Of a stretch of 49,169 nucleotides of DNA, positions 33,289 to 42,569 are shown one piece after another. Position 1 is the stretch's first letter; each line of letters opens with the position of its first letter. The notes under the pieces were generated by a model. The model was not told the origin of the DNA. It saw only the letters and a list, made by a program, of their open reading frames with translations, and searched no databases. Source of the DNA: Fidelibacterota bacterium (lineage in GTDB: Bacteria > Fidelibacterota > Marinisomatia > Marinisomatales > TCS55); assembly GCA_022561485.1 (NCBI GenBank), contig JADFRD010000009.1, forward strand, positions 1-49,169. Reading direction: 5' to 3'. The position numbers and the translations under genes were made by a program.

Positions 33289-35895
33289 ATGGCTTCCCTT
33301 TTAGATCGTTTTAATATTTATGATGAAGATGGGCTTATTTCTTATGAGAAAAAGGACTTCGTTGCCGGTAATTTGAATTCCCATATTGAATTAAGACCGT
33401 ATCAGGAAAAAGCCGTATCCCGCTTTGAATATTATTTTGACGGTTTTCCACAGAAGAAAAACCCTGTTCATCTTTTATTCCACATGGCAACAGGAAGTGG
33501 TAAAACAATTTTGATGGCTTCCAATATTCTTTACCTTTATGAACAAGGCTATCGAAATTTCATTTTTTTTGTAAACTCAACCAATATTATAGAAAAGACA
33601 AAAGCCAATTTTCTTGCCAAGGGTTCATCTAAATACCTGTTCAATCAGAAAATAATGTTTAATTATCAAGAAATTCAGGTTGCTGAAGAAGATAATTTTG
33701 AAGGTGCAAATCCCGACGACATCAATATACTATTTACAACAATACAAGGTCTACACACCCGTTTAAGAAAACCCAGCGAAAACACGATAACTTTTGAAGA
33801 ATTAGCCTATACTAAACTTGTATTACTTTCCGATGAAGCCCATCACATCAACACGATGACACTGGCAAATCCCGGCACTACAGAAGCAGAACTGGAAAGC
33901 AGTTGGGAAAGAACAGTTCAAAGGGTCTTTGAATCAAACTCTGAAAATGTTCTGTTGGAGTACACCGCTACTATCAATCTGGGTGATAAACGAATCCTTG
34001 CCAAATATGATAATAAACTTCTAGTACAATATTCGTTGAAGGAATTCCGTTTGGATCGTTATTCCAAAGAAATAAAAGTACTTCAATCAGATGTTGAACC
34101 GCTTTCTCGAATTCTTCACGCCTTAATCTTGAGTCAATACCGCAGGAAAGTTGCTGTCAATAATAAAATGCACCTGAAACCTGTTATATTGGTAAAATCC
34201 CGTTTTATCAAAGATTCTGAACAGATTGAACAGGATTTTTATAACCTTCTTGAGAACTTAAAAGCATCTCATATTGCTGAAGTCAAAAATAACGCAACCA
34301 CTACTTTGCTAAAAACAGCCTTCAAATATTTTAAAGATAATGACATAACCCATTCTAATCTTGTTCGGGAACTGAAAGAAGATTTTCGCAGGGAAAAATG
34401 TATTGGTGTTAATTCTGAAAGCACTTATACCGATGAAGATCAAATTAAACTGAATACACTTGAAGATTACGATAATGAACTCCGTTTGATTTTTACGGTC
34501 AAAATGCTTTGTGAAGGGTGGGATGTTCTGAACCTATTTGATATTGTCCGTATTGATGAATCCATAGGATCAACAGGCACCACCATTCAAGAAGCCCAGT
34601 TAATTGGTCGCGGTGCAAGGTATTTTCCATTTCAGTTGGACGATTATCAGGAAAGGTTTAAACGGAAATATGACGAAGATATTGAAAATGAAATGAGATG
34701 TCTGGAAGAGCTGTATTACCACAGCGTAAATAATTCCAATTACATCAAAAGTCTTAAGACAGAACTTGTAAAAAGCGGAATTATAGAAGAAACCGGGAAA
34801 CAGGTGGTATTAAATCTGAATGTTAAACCGGAAATCAAGGAAACCAAGTTCTGGAAAGAAGATTACATTTTCACCAACGAGCGAATTGAGTTCGATCGGG
34901 CTGGTATTGACGGATTTCGAGATTTGGAAGAATTAGATAAAAAAATCTACTCCTATGATTTTGGTAGTGGTATTGTGGGTGAAACAGCCATTTTCAAGGA
35001 TGAAGAATTACCGACAAATGAAAAGAAATTAAAAGTCCGCAAACTGGGTGCTTTTGGTAATGCCATTAATCGGAAAGCATTGGATAGAATCCCATTTTTT
35101 AAATTTGATAATCTTAAACTATATTTTCCTAATCTCAATTCCATTGATGAGTTTCTCACTTCATCTGACTATACAAAAGATATTCGCATTCATTTACAGG
35201 GTTCAGAAGACAAACTTTCCAGCCTGACAGTCAAAGACCAGTTGACTGTAGCGTTAAAAGTGTTTAGTCTTATTTCAAATGATATTATAAGTAGAAGTCA
35301 TCGTTATGAAGGGACAAAGCATTTTGAAGGGAATCCGGTTTACTCTGTTGTTGAAGATAAAGTATTACAGGTTGTTGTTAAAGATAGCGGGGTTCAGCAA
35401 TATGGCGTTTCAATGAAAACAAACTCCGATGCCAACTTGAATCTCGATATTGATAAAAAGGACTGGTATGTCTATGACGATAATTTTGGCACATCCGAAG
35501 AAAAATATTTTGTCAAATACATCAATCATATGATGGAAGATTTAAAAGAAAAATACAATGATGTTTACTTGTTACGGAATGAAGGACTTTTTAAAGTATA
35601 TCGCTTTTCAGATGGTCAAGCACTTGAACCCGATTTCGTACTATTTATGAGAGAAAAGGAAACAGATGAAAAACTGAACTATCAAATCTTTGTTGAACCT
35701 AAAGGCGATTATTTAATTGCAGAAGACAAATGGAAAGAAGAATTTCTTGAAGAATTAAAGGAAGGTTCAAATATCAACCCATCCACCCTTTATGATTGTG
35801 AAAAATTCAAATTGATTGGTCTCCCTTTTTATAATCACAGTGATGAACAATTCTTAAAATTTGAAGATTCCTTTAATAGGGAAATTGGAATATAA
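33289..35895 (+). CDS. res: Type III restriction enzyme, Res subunit
   Basis: This 868-residue subunit combines a superfamily 2 helicase and a nuclease. Walker A is HMATGSGKT (residues 65-73), the DEAH box is LLSDEAHH near residue 180, and the helicase C-terminal half has the arginine-finger region AQLIGRGARYFPF. Near the C-terminus the PD-(D/E)xK nuclease is visible: EPDFVLF (near residue 778) and the partner IFVEPKGD (near residue 802). With Mod it forms the restriction complex. The stop lies 4 bases before the CoA transferase start, so the catabolic genes may be transcribed from within or through this module. Confidence 0.94.
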   Translation: MASLLDRFNIYDEDGLISYEKKDFVAGNLNSHIELRPYQEKAVSRFEYYFDGFPQKKNPVHLLFHMATGSGKTILMASNILYLYEQGYRNFIFFVNSTNIIEKTKANFLAKGSSKYLFNQKIMFNYQEIQVAEEDNFEGANPDDINILFTTIQGLHTRLRKPSENTITFEELAYTKLVLLSDEAHHINTMTLANPGTTEAELESSWERTVQRVFESNSENVLLEYTATINLGDKRILAKYDNKLLVQYSLKEFRLDRYSKEIKVLQSDVEPLSRILHALILSQYRRKVAVNNKMHLKPVILVKSRFIKDSEQIEQDFYNLLENLKASHIAEVKNNATTTLLKTAFKYFKDNDITHSNLVRELKEDFRREKCIGVNSESTYTDEDQIKLNTLEDYDNELRLIFTVKMLCEGWDVLNLFDIVRIDESIGSTGTTIQEAQLIGRGARYFPFQLDDYQERFKRKYDEDIENEMRCLEELYYHSVNNSNYIKSLKTELVKSGIIEETGKQVVLNLNVKPEIKETKFWKEDYIFTNERIEFDRAGIDGFRDLEELDKKIYSYDFGSGIVGETAIFKDEELPTNEKKLKVRKLGAFGNAINRKALDRIPFFKFDNLKLYFPNLNSIDEFLTSSDYTKDIRIHLQGSEDKLSSLTVKDQLTVALKVFSLISNDIISRSHRYEGTKHFEGNPVYSVVEDKVLQVVVKDSGVQQYGVSMKTNSDANLNLDIDKKDWYVYDDNFGTSEEKYFVKYINHMMEDLKEKYNDVYLLRNEGLFKVYRFSDGQALEPDFVLFMREKETDEKLNYQIFVEPKGDYLIAEDKWKEEFLEELKEGSNINPSTLYDCEKFKLIGLPFYNHSDEQFLKFEDSFNREIGI

Positions 35896-35899
35896 GATA

Positions 35900-37108
35900 A
35901 TGAATAAGCAAAAAACAATCCTAAGCCTTGAGCAGGCCCTAACGCTTCCTTATGCTACGCAGCGATTTGTCCAAATAGGCTGGCGGGTGATTCGTGTAGA
36001 ATCTCCGGGAGACCCGGGGCAGAAAAACCCGGGAGATCCGAATCGATACATCGGAGAAGATACGGGAGAAAAAGATTTACACTCCTATTACATTGCCCCG
36101 AATGTGGGCAAAGAAGCCATTACGATTAATCTTAAGAAACCGGAAGGGCAGGCATTATTAAAACAAATTATTCATGAATTAAATGTAGATGTGTTTTTAT
36201 GCAATACACTCCCAAAAAGATATCAGCAGCTTGGGATTGATTATGATATGTTGAAAGAAGCAAATCCTGCTCTTATTTGGTGTGGCATTTCTGCATTTGG
36301 ACCTGAGTATCCGGATCGTGCTGGATATGATCCGGCGCTGCAGGCGATGTTTGGTTATATGTATCTCACGGGAGAACCGGATAGGGATCCTATGTTATGC
36401 GGTTTGCCCATCATTGACTTAAAAGCAGGCGACGAAGCTTTTTCACAAGTGTTGTTAGCGATAATGGAAAAGCAGGAAACGGGAAAAGGGAAACGCATTG
36501 ATATTTCCATGGCTCAATGTGCTGCATCGTGGTTAATAACGGCACTGCCCCAATTGGAATTTGTTGAAGATGAAGCAGATCTGTTTACCCGGAGCGGAAA
36601 TGAGCATCGCAGCTTTATACCATCCAATTGTTACCCAACTAAAGATGGGTATGTATATCTGGCAATTGGCAGTGATACACAATGGGAAAAATTAACCAAA
36701 ATTGATGGGTTTACTCATCTTGCTTCTGATATTCGGACAACCAACAATGGCCGGAAAGAAGACAAGGAAAACATTTACAGCGACATCAGGAAAGGACTGG
36801 AAACATATAAAACAGACGATTTTATCGATATTTGCCTAAAAAACAATCTGGCTGTTGCTCCTGTTTATTCTGTTAAAGATGTCTCCCGGCTGGAATTAAT
36901 CAAAAAAACAATGGTAAAAACAATGTTACCAAACGGGAAAGTTGCTAATTTATTTCCGGCCCCAATGAATACAGAATATTTAGCAAAAAATAAGAATACC
37001 CTACCATGTGCACCAAAATTAGGGGAACATAATGAATCCGTTTTATTAGAAGCCGGTTTGACAAAAACCGAAATTTCAAGTTTGAGAAATAAGAGGATTA
37101 TCGGATAA
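35900..37108 (+). CDS. CaiB/BaiF-type (class III) CoA transferase
   Basis: The protein of about 402 residues is a class III CoA transferase. It has the N-terminal LPYATQRFVQIGWRVIRVE, the GYDPALQAMFGYMYLTGEP block and GLPIIDLKAG with the likely catalytic Asp (about D173). The longer open frame from 35861 lies inside res; the ATG at 35900 gives the family N-terminus. In Aromatoleum a transferase of this class (IaaL) makes arylsuccinyl-CoA. Here it is followed after 1 base by the oxidoreductase that would make indoleacetyl-CoA, which could serve as CoA donor. No CoA ligase gene is found in the cluster. Confidence 0.85.
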   Translation: MNKQKTILSLEQALTLPYATQRFVQIGWRVIRVESPGDPGQKNPGDPNRYIGEDTGEKDLHSYYIAPNVGKEAITINLKKPEGQALLKQIIHELNVDVFLCNTLPKRYQQLGIDYDMLKEANPALIWCGISAFGPEYPDRAGYDPALQAMFGYMYLTGEPDRDPMLCGLPIIDLKAGDEAFSQVLLAIMEKQETGKGKRIDISMAQCAASWLITALPQLEFVEDEADLFTRSGNEHRSFIPSNCYPTKDGYVYLAIGSDTQWEKLTKIDGFTHLASDIRTTNNGRKEDKENIYSDIRKGLETYKTDDFIDICLKNNLAVAPVYSVKDVSRLELIKKTMVKTMLPNGKVANLFPAPMNTEYLAKNKNTLPCAPKLGEHNESVLLEAGLTKTEISSLRNKRIIG

Positions 37109-37109
37109 A

Positions 37110-39647
37110 ATGATGAAGGAAAAAGTTGAAGCACGGATAATGGCTCCTGCCGGTAGTGCCTATATTTTACAAGGCAATGCTGCTTTCGCATTGGGCGTTA
37201 TCCATGCCGGTTACCACGCCGCAACAGGCTACGCAGGGACCCCCAGTACGGAAATAATTGACAAAACGCTGGCTTATGCACAAGATTACATGAGAGTCGG
37301 GTGGTCTGTAAACGAAGCGGTTGCTGTGTCAACAGGTGTTGGGCATGCCATTGCCGGATTTGATGCCCTGGTAACCATGAAGATTCCCGGTGTATTCCAA
37401 GCGGCTGATGCTATTACAACATCCGCCTTTTTCAGTGGAAAAGCAGGAGCACTCGTTATTTTTGCAGCAACAGATTATGTGCCGTCCAGCACCCAGCATG
37501 TGATTGATTCACGGTACTTTTTTGCATCGTCCCGGCTGCCGGTTTTGGAACCACGCAATCATCAGGAAATGTATGATATTGCGCGCACGGCAGCGGATAT
37601 GAGTAGAAATTTTCATACTCCGGTGATTATTCTGGCTTCGGGTATTCTTTCACATTCCGAGGCATTGATACGGACGAAAGAACCCCGGAAAATCGAACCG
37701 AATGAACTGCCGAATACTCTCCACGACTGGATGCTTTTACCCAGCATAGCAAGGAAAAACTACAATCAAGCAACCCAAGAACGGATTCCAGCCATTCAGT
37801 CCTGGGCAGAAACCTCCGACCTCGTTACCGAAATAAATGGGAGAGACGATTGGGGTATTATCGTCTGTGGGAATACGGAAGGTATAGTGCTGGAAGCACT
37901 AAGCAGCTTGAATCTCGATCCATCCATTTTATCCCTTGGAATTACAAATCCAATACCAAAAAAACGAATTATTCAATTTGCAAAAAAATTATCTGGTAAG
38001 ATTTTTGTTATTGAAGACGGCGACCGATTTTTAGAAGAAAAAATCCGCCTCGCAGGGATTGACGTTATCGGCAAAAACGAACTGAGTGTTCTCACCATTT
38101 GGACGCCTGAAGATGTAATTCGTTTTTTATCCAAACAATTGAACCTGTCTAAAATCCAAAAACAAACTACAATTGATTTAGCACCTCTCCCCAGACCGCC
38201 GTCCATTTGTCCCGGATGTTCTTATAAAGCATTTGCTTTGTCCGTCGAAAAATTGAAAAAACAAAAAAAGATTTATGCAGCATTTGGCGATATTGGATGT
38301 TCAACATTATTATTTTTCAATAATGCATTGGATACTGTTTCTTGTATGGGCGCATCCGATTCCATGCGTCAGGGCTTTGTTTTATCGCGCCCGGAAATGG
38401 CTCATAAAGTGATCAGTGTCATTGGTGATTCAACAGAATGCCACTCTGGCTTAGACGCAACCCGGAATGCAATCTTTCGAAATATACCCGGGGTAAAAGT
38501 TATATTGGATAACTATACCACTGCCATGACCGGCGGGCAGCCGTCACCCAGTTCCAAAGTCAATTTAGAAGGACGCCAAAATAAATTCAGCATGAGGGGC
38601 GCTGTGGAAGCGGAGGGTGGACGCACAATCGTTGTGGACGCATTTGACGTAAAAGGTGTTGATAAAGCATTGAAAGAAGCGCTGAAATTGGCTAAAGAAG
38701 GACTTTATACAACTTTAATTCTCGAGGGTGACTGCATCCACGATGTTGAGAGAAGCAAATTGGAGCGTAATCTTGAATTCAATTATGATAATTGTAAACA
38801 ATGTGATTTATGCGACATATGCCTGGGGATTGAAATGGATGATTCAAAGACTCCCCATTTTACCAGCATGTGTTCAAACTGTTCATCCAATAACCAAATT
38901 TGTCTTCAGCGTTGTCCCTTTGATGCAATTTCCATTGTTGACAATAATGGAGAAATGGAAACCGATTTTCCACTTTTTGACACACCTCAATTCACTCAAC
39001 CAATTGAAGTTGATAAAAATAAACTACCGGAATCACTGAAAATTGCCATTCGGGGAATTGGCGGTCAGGGGAATATATTCTTTGGGAAAGTGTTATCCGA
39101 AGTTGCATTACGAACACCTTATGCAGACACCCATATTATAAAGGGGGATACGTTGGGTATGGCAAGGCTTGGCGGTTCTGTTATATCTACATTCAGTTGC
39201 GGGAATGTGTTTTCATCCATGCTGGCGCCCAATTCAGCAGATGTCGTCGTCGTCATGGAAATGAGTGAGGTGCTCCGTCCGGGATTCCTGGAATTGTTAA
39301 AACCCGAAGGTACAATTATTTTAAATGAATATTCCGCTCTACCCATTAACACTCAAAAAGAAGATTATCCGGATATTGAATCCATACGAAAAGTATTGGA
39401 TGGCTATAAGATAATAAGTATAAACGCAAACCAAATTGCAATGGATATGAATGACAAGAGAGGGATGACTGCTAATGTAATTATTGTTGGATTATTATCA
39501 ACGATTGAACCTTTCAATCATATCCCCAGCGAAATCTGGCAAACCGCTATCTTGGAATTATCGCCAAACGATCGAATCAAATCCATGAATATTTCAGCAT
39601 ATAATCAAGGACGGAAATATATTCAAAATCAAGTTCTTACGTCTTGA
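37110..39647 (+). CDS. Fused indolepyruvate:ferredoxin oxidoreductase (alpha and beta parts)
   Basis: This 845-residue protein joins the usual IorA and IorB chains. It oxidises arylpyruvates to aryl-acetyl-CoA and reduces ferredoxin. The N-terminal part has GYAGTPSTEIID and VNEAVAVSTGVGHAIAG; the ThDP domain shows CPGCSYK (about residue 367) and GDSTECHSGLDATRNA with NYTTAMTGGQ. A Cys-rich iron-sulfur segment starts at about residue 563 (CKQCDLCDIC, then CSNC and CLQRCPF). The gamma-type domain (IRGIGGQGNIFFGKVL) starts near residue 645. With the aminotransferase at 45231 it would convert tryptophan to indoleacetyl-CoA, and its reduced ferredoxin could feed the benzoyl-CoA reductase. Confidence 0.9.
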   Translation: MMKEKVEARIMAPAGSAYILQGNAAFALGVIHAGYHAATGYAGTPSTEIIDKTLAYAQDYMRVGWSVNEAVAVSTGVGHAIAGFDALVTMKIPGVFQAADAITTSAFFSGKAGALVIFAATDYVPSSTQHVIDSRYFFASSRLPVLEPRNHQEMYDIARTAADMSRNFHTPVIILASGILSHSEALIRTKEPRKIEPNELPNTLHDWMLLPSIARKNYNQATQERIPAIQSWAETSDLVTEINGRDDWGIIVCGNTEGIVLEALSSLNLDPSILSLGITNPIPKKRIIQFAKKLSGKIFVIEDGDRFLEEKIRLAGIDVIGKNELSVLTIWTPEDVIRFLSKQLNLSKIQKQTTIDLAPLPRPPSICPGCSYKAFALSVEKLKKQKKIYAAFGDIGCSTLLFFNNALDTVSCMGASDSMRQGFVLSRPEMAHKVISVIGDSTECHSGLDATRNAIFRNIPGVKVILDNYTTAMTGGQPSPSSKVNLEGRQNKFSMRGAVEAEGGRTIVVDAFDVKGVDKALKEALKLAKEGLYTTLILEGDCIHDVERSKLERNLEFNYDNCKQCDLCDICLGIEMDDSKTPHFTSMCSNCSSNNQICLQRCPFDAISIVDNNGEMETDFPLFDTPQFTQPIEVDKNKLPESLKIAIRGIGGQGNIFFGKVLSEVALRTPYADTHIIKGDTLGMARLGGSVISTFSCGNVFSSMLAPNSADVVVVMEMSEVLRPGFLELLKPEGTIILNEYSALPINTQKEDYPDIESIRKVLDGYKIISINANQIAMDMNDKRGMTANVIIVGLLSTIEPFNHIPSEIWQTAILELSPNDRIKSMNISAYNQGRKYIQNQVLTS

Positions 39648-39656
39648 TCAAAAATA

Positions 39657-40136
39657 ATGGAAACCGCACAAAGTAAAATATCATTTACCATCAATGGCAA
39701 AAAAGTTGAGCGCAGAGTTCGTTCTTCAATGCTACTGATCGATTTTATTCGTAATGAATTAAAATTAAAGGGTACCAAGCCGGGATGTTTGGGAGGAGAA
39801 TGCGGAGCCTGTACTGTTTTGGTAGATGGAGTTGCTGTCAATTCTTGCCTCTATCTTGTCATAAATGTCGATGGAAAATCGGTTACAACTGTGGAAGGGC
39901 TTTCCGGTGAAGAACAATCGTTGGATGTTGTTCAGCTGTCCATGGTAGAACACGGTGCGGTGCAATGTGGTTTTTGTACGCCGGGTATGGTGATGGCAAT
40001 TAAATCATTTAAGAGCCAATGCGATCATAATCATCACACACCCGACCGGGAAGAAATAAAGAAAAACCTGGAAGGCAATATTTGCCGGTGTACTGGTTAT
40101 GTAAAAATTATTGATGCTGTAGAGGCATTATTTTGA
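39657..40136 (+). CDS. Molybdenum hydroxylase small subunit, two [2Fe-2S] clusters
   Basis: The 159-residue protein is the iron-sulfur subunit of a xanthine dehydrogenase-family enzyme. The N-terminal plant-type cluster is bound by C44, C49, C52 and C64 (GCLGGECGACTVL...SC). The C-terminal cluster is bound by C104, C107, C143 and C145 (QCGFCTPG...ICRCTGY). It shuttles electrons from the Mo centre to FAD. The large and FAD subunits follow. In the indoleacetate pathway the hydroxylase adds water-derived oxygen at indole C2 to give oxindoleacetate, the proposed role. Confidence 0.93.
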   Translation: METAQSKISFTINGKKVERRVRSSMLLIDFIRNELKLKGTKPGCLGGECGACTVLVDGVAVNSCLYLVINVDGKSVTTVEGLSGEEQSLDVVQLSMVEHGAVQCGFCTPGMVMAIKSFKSQCDHNHHTPDREEIKKNLEGNICRCTGYVKIIDAVEALF

Positions 40137-40157
40137 GTATTGAGAATCAGAAGTCAG

Positions 40158-40197
40158 GACACAGAGTTCACAGAGTGAACACAGAAAGCCACGGAGG
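40158..40197. repeat. Palindromic CCACAGAG-type repeat, copy 4, inside the Mo hydroxylase operon
   Basis: GGACACAGAGTTCACAGAGT is followed by GAACACAGAAAGCCACGGAG. It separates the small and large subunit genes by 117 bases, although the genes surely act together. Confidence 0.6.
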
Positions 40198-40271
40198 GGT
40201 TTTATGTTTTATTCGCTTTTATCCATTGCCTTGTATAGGAATTAAATGAGGGTTTGAAGAGCATAATAAAA

Positions 40272-42566
40272 ATGAATTACAATATTATCGGTAAACGTAT
40301 TCCTAAAATCGACGCTGGAGATCGAGTCTCCGGGAAATCTGTTTTTGGTTATGATATAGAACTGCCTGGAATGCTTCATGGAGCCATTTTGCGCACTAAA
40401 TATCCTTCAGCTATTATTAAATCAATTGATATATCTAAAGCAAAGAAACTTGCTGGTGTCGAATGTGTCATTACTGCCGATAATGTAGACACTGAAAACC
40501 TTAACTTTCGCAAAGACCATCCTGTTTTGAAAAAAGGAGAAGTGAATTGTATTCGTGACGAAATCGCGGCGGTAGCAGCCGTATCCAAAGAAATAGCGGA
40601 AAAAGCGCTGGAATTGATTGAAGTAACTTATGTGGAAAGAACAGGCATTTTTGATCCGCTTGAAGCATTAAAAAAGGATGCTCCCCAAATAAATAAATTC
40701 AGTAAAGGGGATAACGGCAATAAAAATATTTCTGAAGCTTTTCACTACGAGCATGGTGATTTGGCAGAAGAAAAAAAGAAAAGCGCCTGCATTATCACCC
40801 GGCAATATGTTCTTCCCAAAGTGACCCCTACATGCTTATCGCCCAGCAGTATTACAGCAAACTATTCAACCGTAGATGATGAATTGACACTTTACAGTTC
40901 AACCCAAGTCCCCTTTCTATATCAAAGAGAAATATCCCAGGTTCTAAAAATGGATCCATCAAAAATCAGAGTTATTCAGCCAATAATTGGCGGTGGCTTT
41001 GGGACCAAACTGGACATCCACCCTTTTGAGCCGATCTGTGCTCTTTTGTCAATAAAAACAGGGAAACCGGTTCAAATCTTATTTAGCAGAAAAGAAGAAT
41101 TTATACATTCTGCTATTCGGCAATCCATGGTCATTGACCTAACGACCGGTGCGGACAAAAATGGAAAATTCACCTTTCGAGAAGTAAAAATCATTAAAGA
41201 TAATGGAGCATATACATCTTGGGGAGTTAAAACGTCCTTTGTGATAATGCAGACTTTTTCATCTTTATACCAAGTACCCGCTTGTGTTTATGATGCGGAT
41301 GCAGTGTATACAAATAATGTTTTTGCCGGGTCAATCAGGGGTTTTGGAAATCCACAAGCGACTTTTGCACTAGAACGGAATATAGATTTGATGGCTGAGG
41401 AATTGGGAATGGACAGGGCTGAAATCAGATTAATCAATGCGAATTTTCCCGGAGAAATCTCCGGACAGGGGCTTGAATATCATTCCTGCGGACACAAACC
41501 GGCATTGGAGGCAGTAATAAAACACAGCGGTTATTTTACCAGAAACAAAAAGAATAATCAGGGTAGATATAAACGGGGTATAGGCCTTGCATCCATGCTT
41601 CATGTTGGTGGTGGAGCTAAAATCTATCCTTCCGATGGCTGCGGCACAACGCTCAAACTGGATACGTATGGATACTTGACTATCATTACAGGATCAAGTG
41701 AAATCGGACAAGGTTCAGAAACAGTTTTAGCAATGATGGCTGCGGAAGAACTGGGCATTGACTTAAAAAAGATTAAGGTGATTAATACGGACACAAATGT
41801 AAAACCTTGGGATGTGGGAGTTCATGCGTCCAGGACAAGTTTTGTTGCCGGTAATTCCGTTTTGGGCGCTCTTAAAAAATTAAAGGAAAAACTATCTGAT
41901 AAAGCGGCTCAATTACTCAATACGAGCTTGGAGGATCTGGTGTTTGAAAACGGCACAATTAGATCAGAAAAAACAGGGAATTCTTTCAAGATTGACAAAA
42001 TCGTGAGAGAATTGCATTTTAAACCACCCCATGAATTGTGTGAAGTATCTTATTATTACGAACCATCCAGCGAATTCCAAGATAAAAATTTTAAAGGAAA
42101 TGTCTCCAGTTGTTATGCCTTTGCCGCCCAAGCTGTGGAAGTTGAAGTGGATACATTGACCGGGAAAGTAGATGTGCTGCATGTGTATGTGGGGCAGGAT
42201 GTGGGAAAAGTGCTGAACCCCTTGGGGCTTGAAGGTCAGATAGAAGGCGGTGTTGTGATGGGCTTGGGCTACGCCTTAAGCGAAGAAATGATTTTTGAGA
42301 ACGGATATTTACGCAATTTTTCATTTCATGATTATAAAGTACCCACTGCCCGGGACATACCTGAAATCCATTTTTATCCAATAGAGACCCATGAGAAAAC
42401 GGGGCCTTATGGCGCGAAAGGGATGGCAGAAGCTCCATTGGTACCCACCGCTGCAGCCATTGCAAATGCCGTATCCAATATATTGGGAGTGGAAATAAAT
42501 TCACTTCCAATCACTCCGGAAAACGTGTTGAAAGCCATCAGCAATAAACAATCAGACCAAGGTTAA
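40272..42566 (+). CDS. Molybdenum hydroxylase large (molybdopterin) subunit
   Basis: The catalytic subunit is about 764 residues, the usual size for separate large subunits. It has GGGFGTKLDIHPFEP for the cofactor, SIRGFGNPQATFALE (R356; xanthine dehydrogenase-like rather than the CO dehydrogenase AYxCSFR loop), ITGSSEIGQGSETV, and the catalytic Glu in YGAKGMAEAPLVP (E720). The ATG at 40272 (MNYNIIGKRIPKIDA) matches the family start; the TTG at 40254 is less likely. Candidate substrates are indoleacetate or indoleacetyl-CoA; 4-hydroxybenzoyl-CoA or a purine are alternatives that sequence alone does not exclude. Confidence 0.9.
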   Translation: MNYNIIGKRIPKIDAGDRVSGKSVFGYDIELPGMLHGAILRTKYPSAIIKSIDISKAKKLAGVECVITADNVDTENLNFRKDHPVLKKGEVNCIRDEIAAVAAVSKEIAEKALELIEVTYVERTGIFDPLEALKKDAPQINKFSKGDNGNKNISEAFHYEHGDLAEEKKKSACIITRQYVLPKVTPTCLSPSSITANYSTVDDELTLYSSTQVPFLYQREISQVLKMDPSKIRVIQPIIGGGFGTKLDIHPFEPICALLSIKTGKPVQILFSRKEEFIHSAIRQSMVIDLTTGADKNGKFTFREVKIIKDNGAYTSWGVKTSFVIMQTFSSLYQVPACVYDADAVYTNNVFAGSIRGFGNPQATFALERNIDLMAEELGMDRAEIRLINANFPGEISGQGLEYHSCGHKPALEAVIKHSGYFTRNKKNNQGRYKRGIGLASMLHVGGGAKIYPSDGCGTTLKLDTYGYLTIITGSSEIGQGSETVLAMMAAEELGIDLKKIKVINTDTNVKPWDVGVHASRTSFVAGNSVLGALKKLKEKLSDKAAQLLNTSLEDLVFENGTIRSEKTGNSFKIDKIVRELHFKPPHELCEVSYYYEPSSEFQDKNFKGNVSSCYAFAAQAVEVEVDTLTGKVDVLHVYVGQDVGKVLNPLGLEGQIEGGVVMGLGYALSEEMIFENGYLRNFSFHDYKVPTARDIPEIHFYPIETHEKTGPYGAKGMAEAPLVPTAAAIANAVSNILGVEINSLPITPENVLKAISNKQSDQG

Positions 42567-42569
42567 AGC

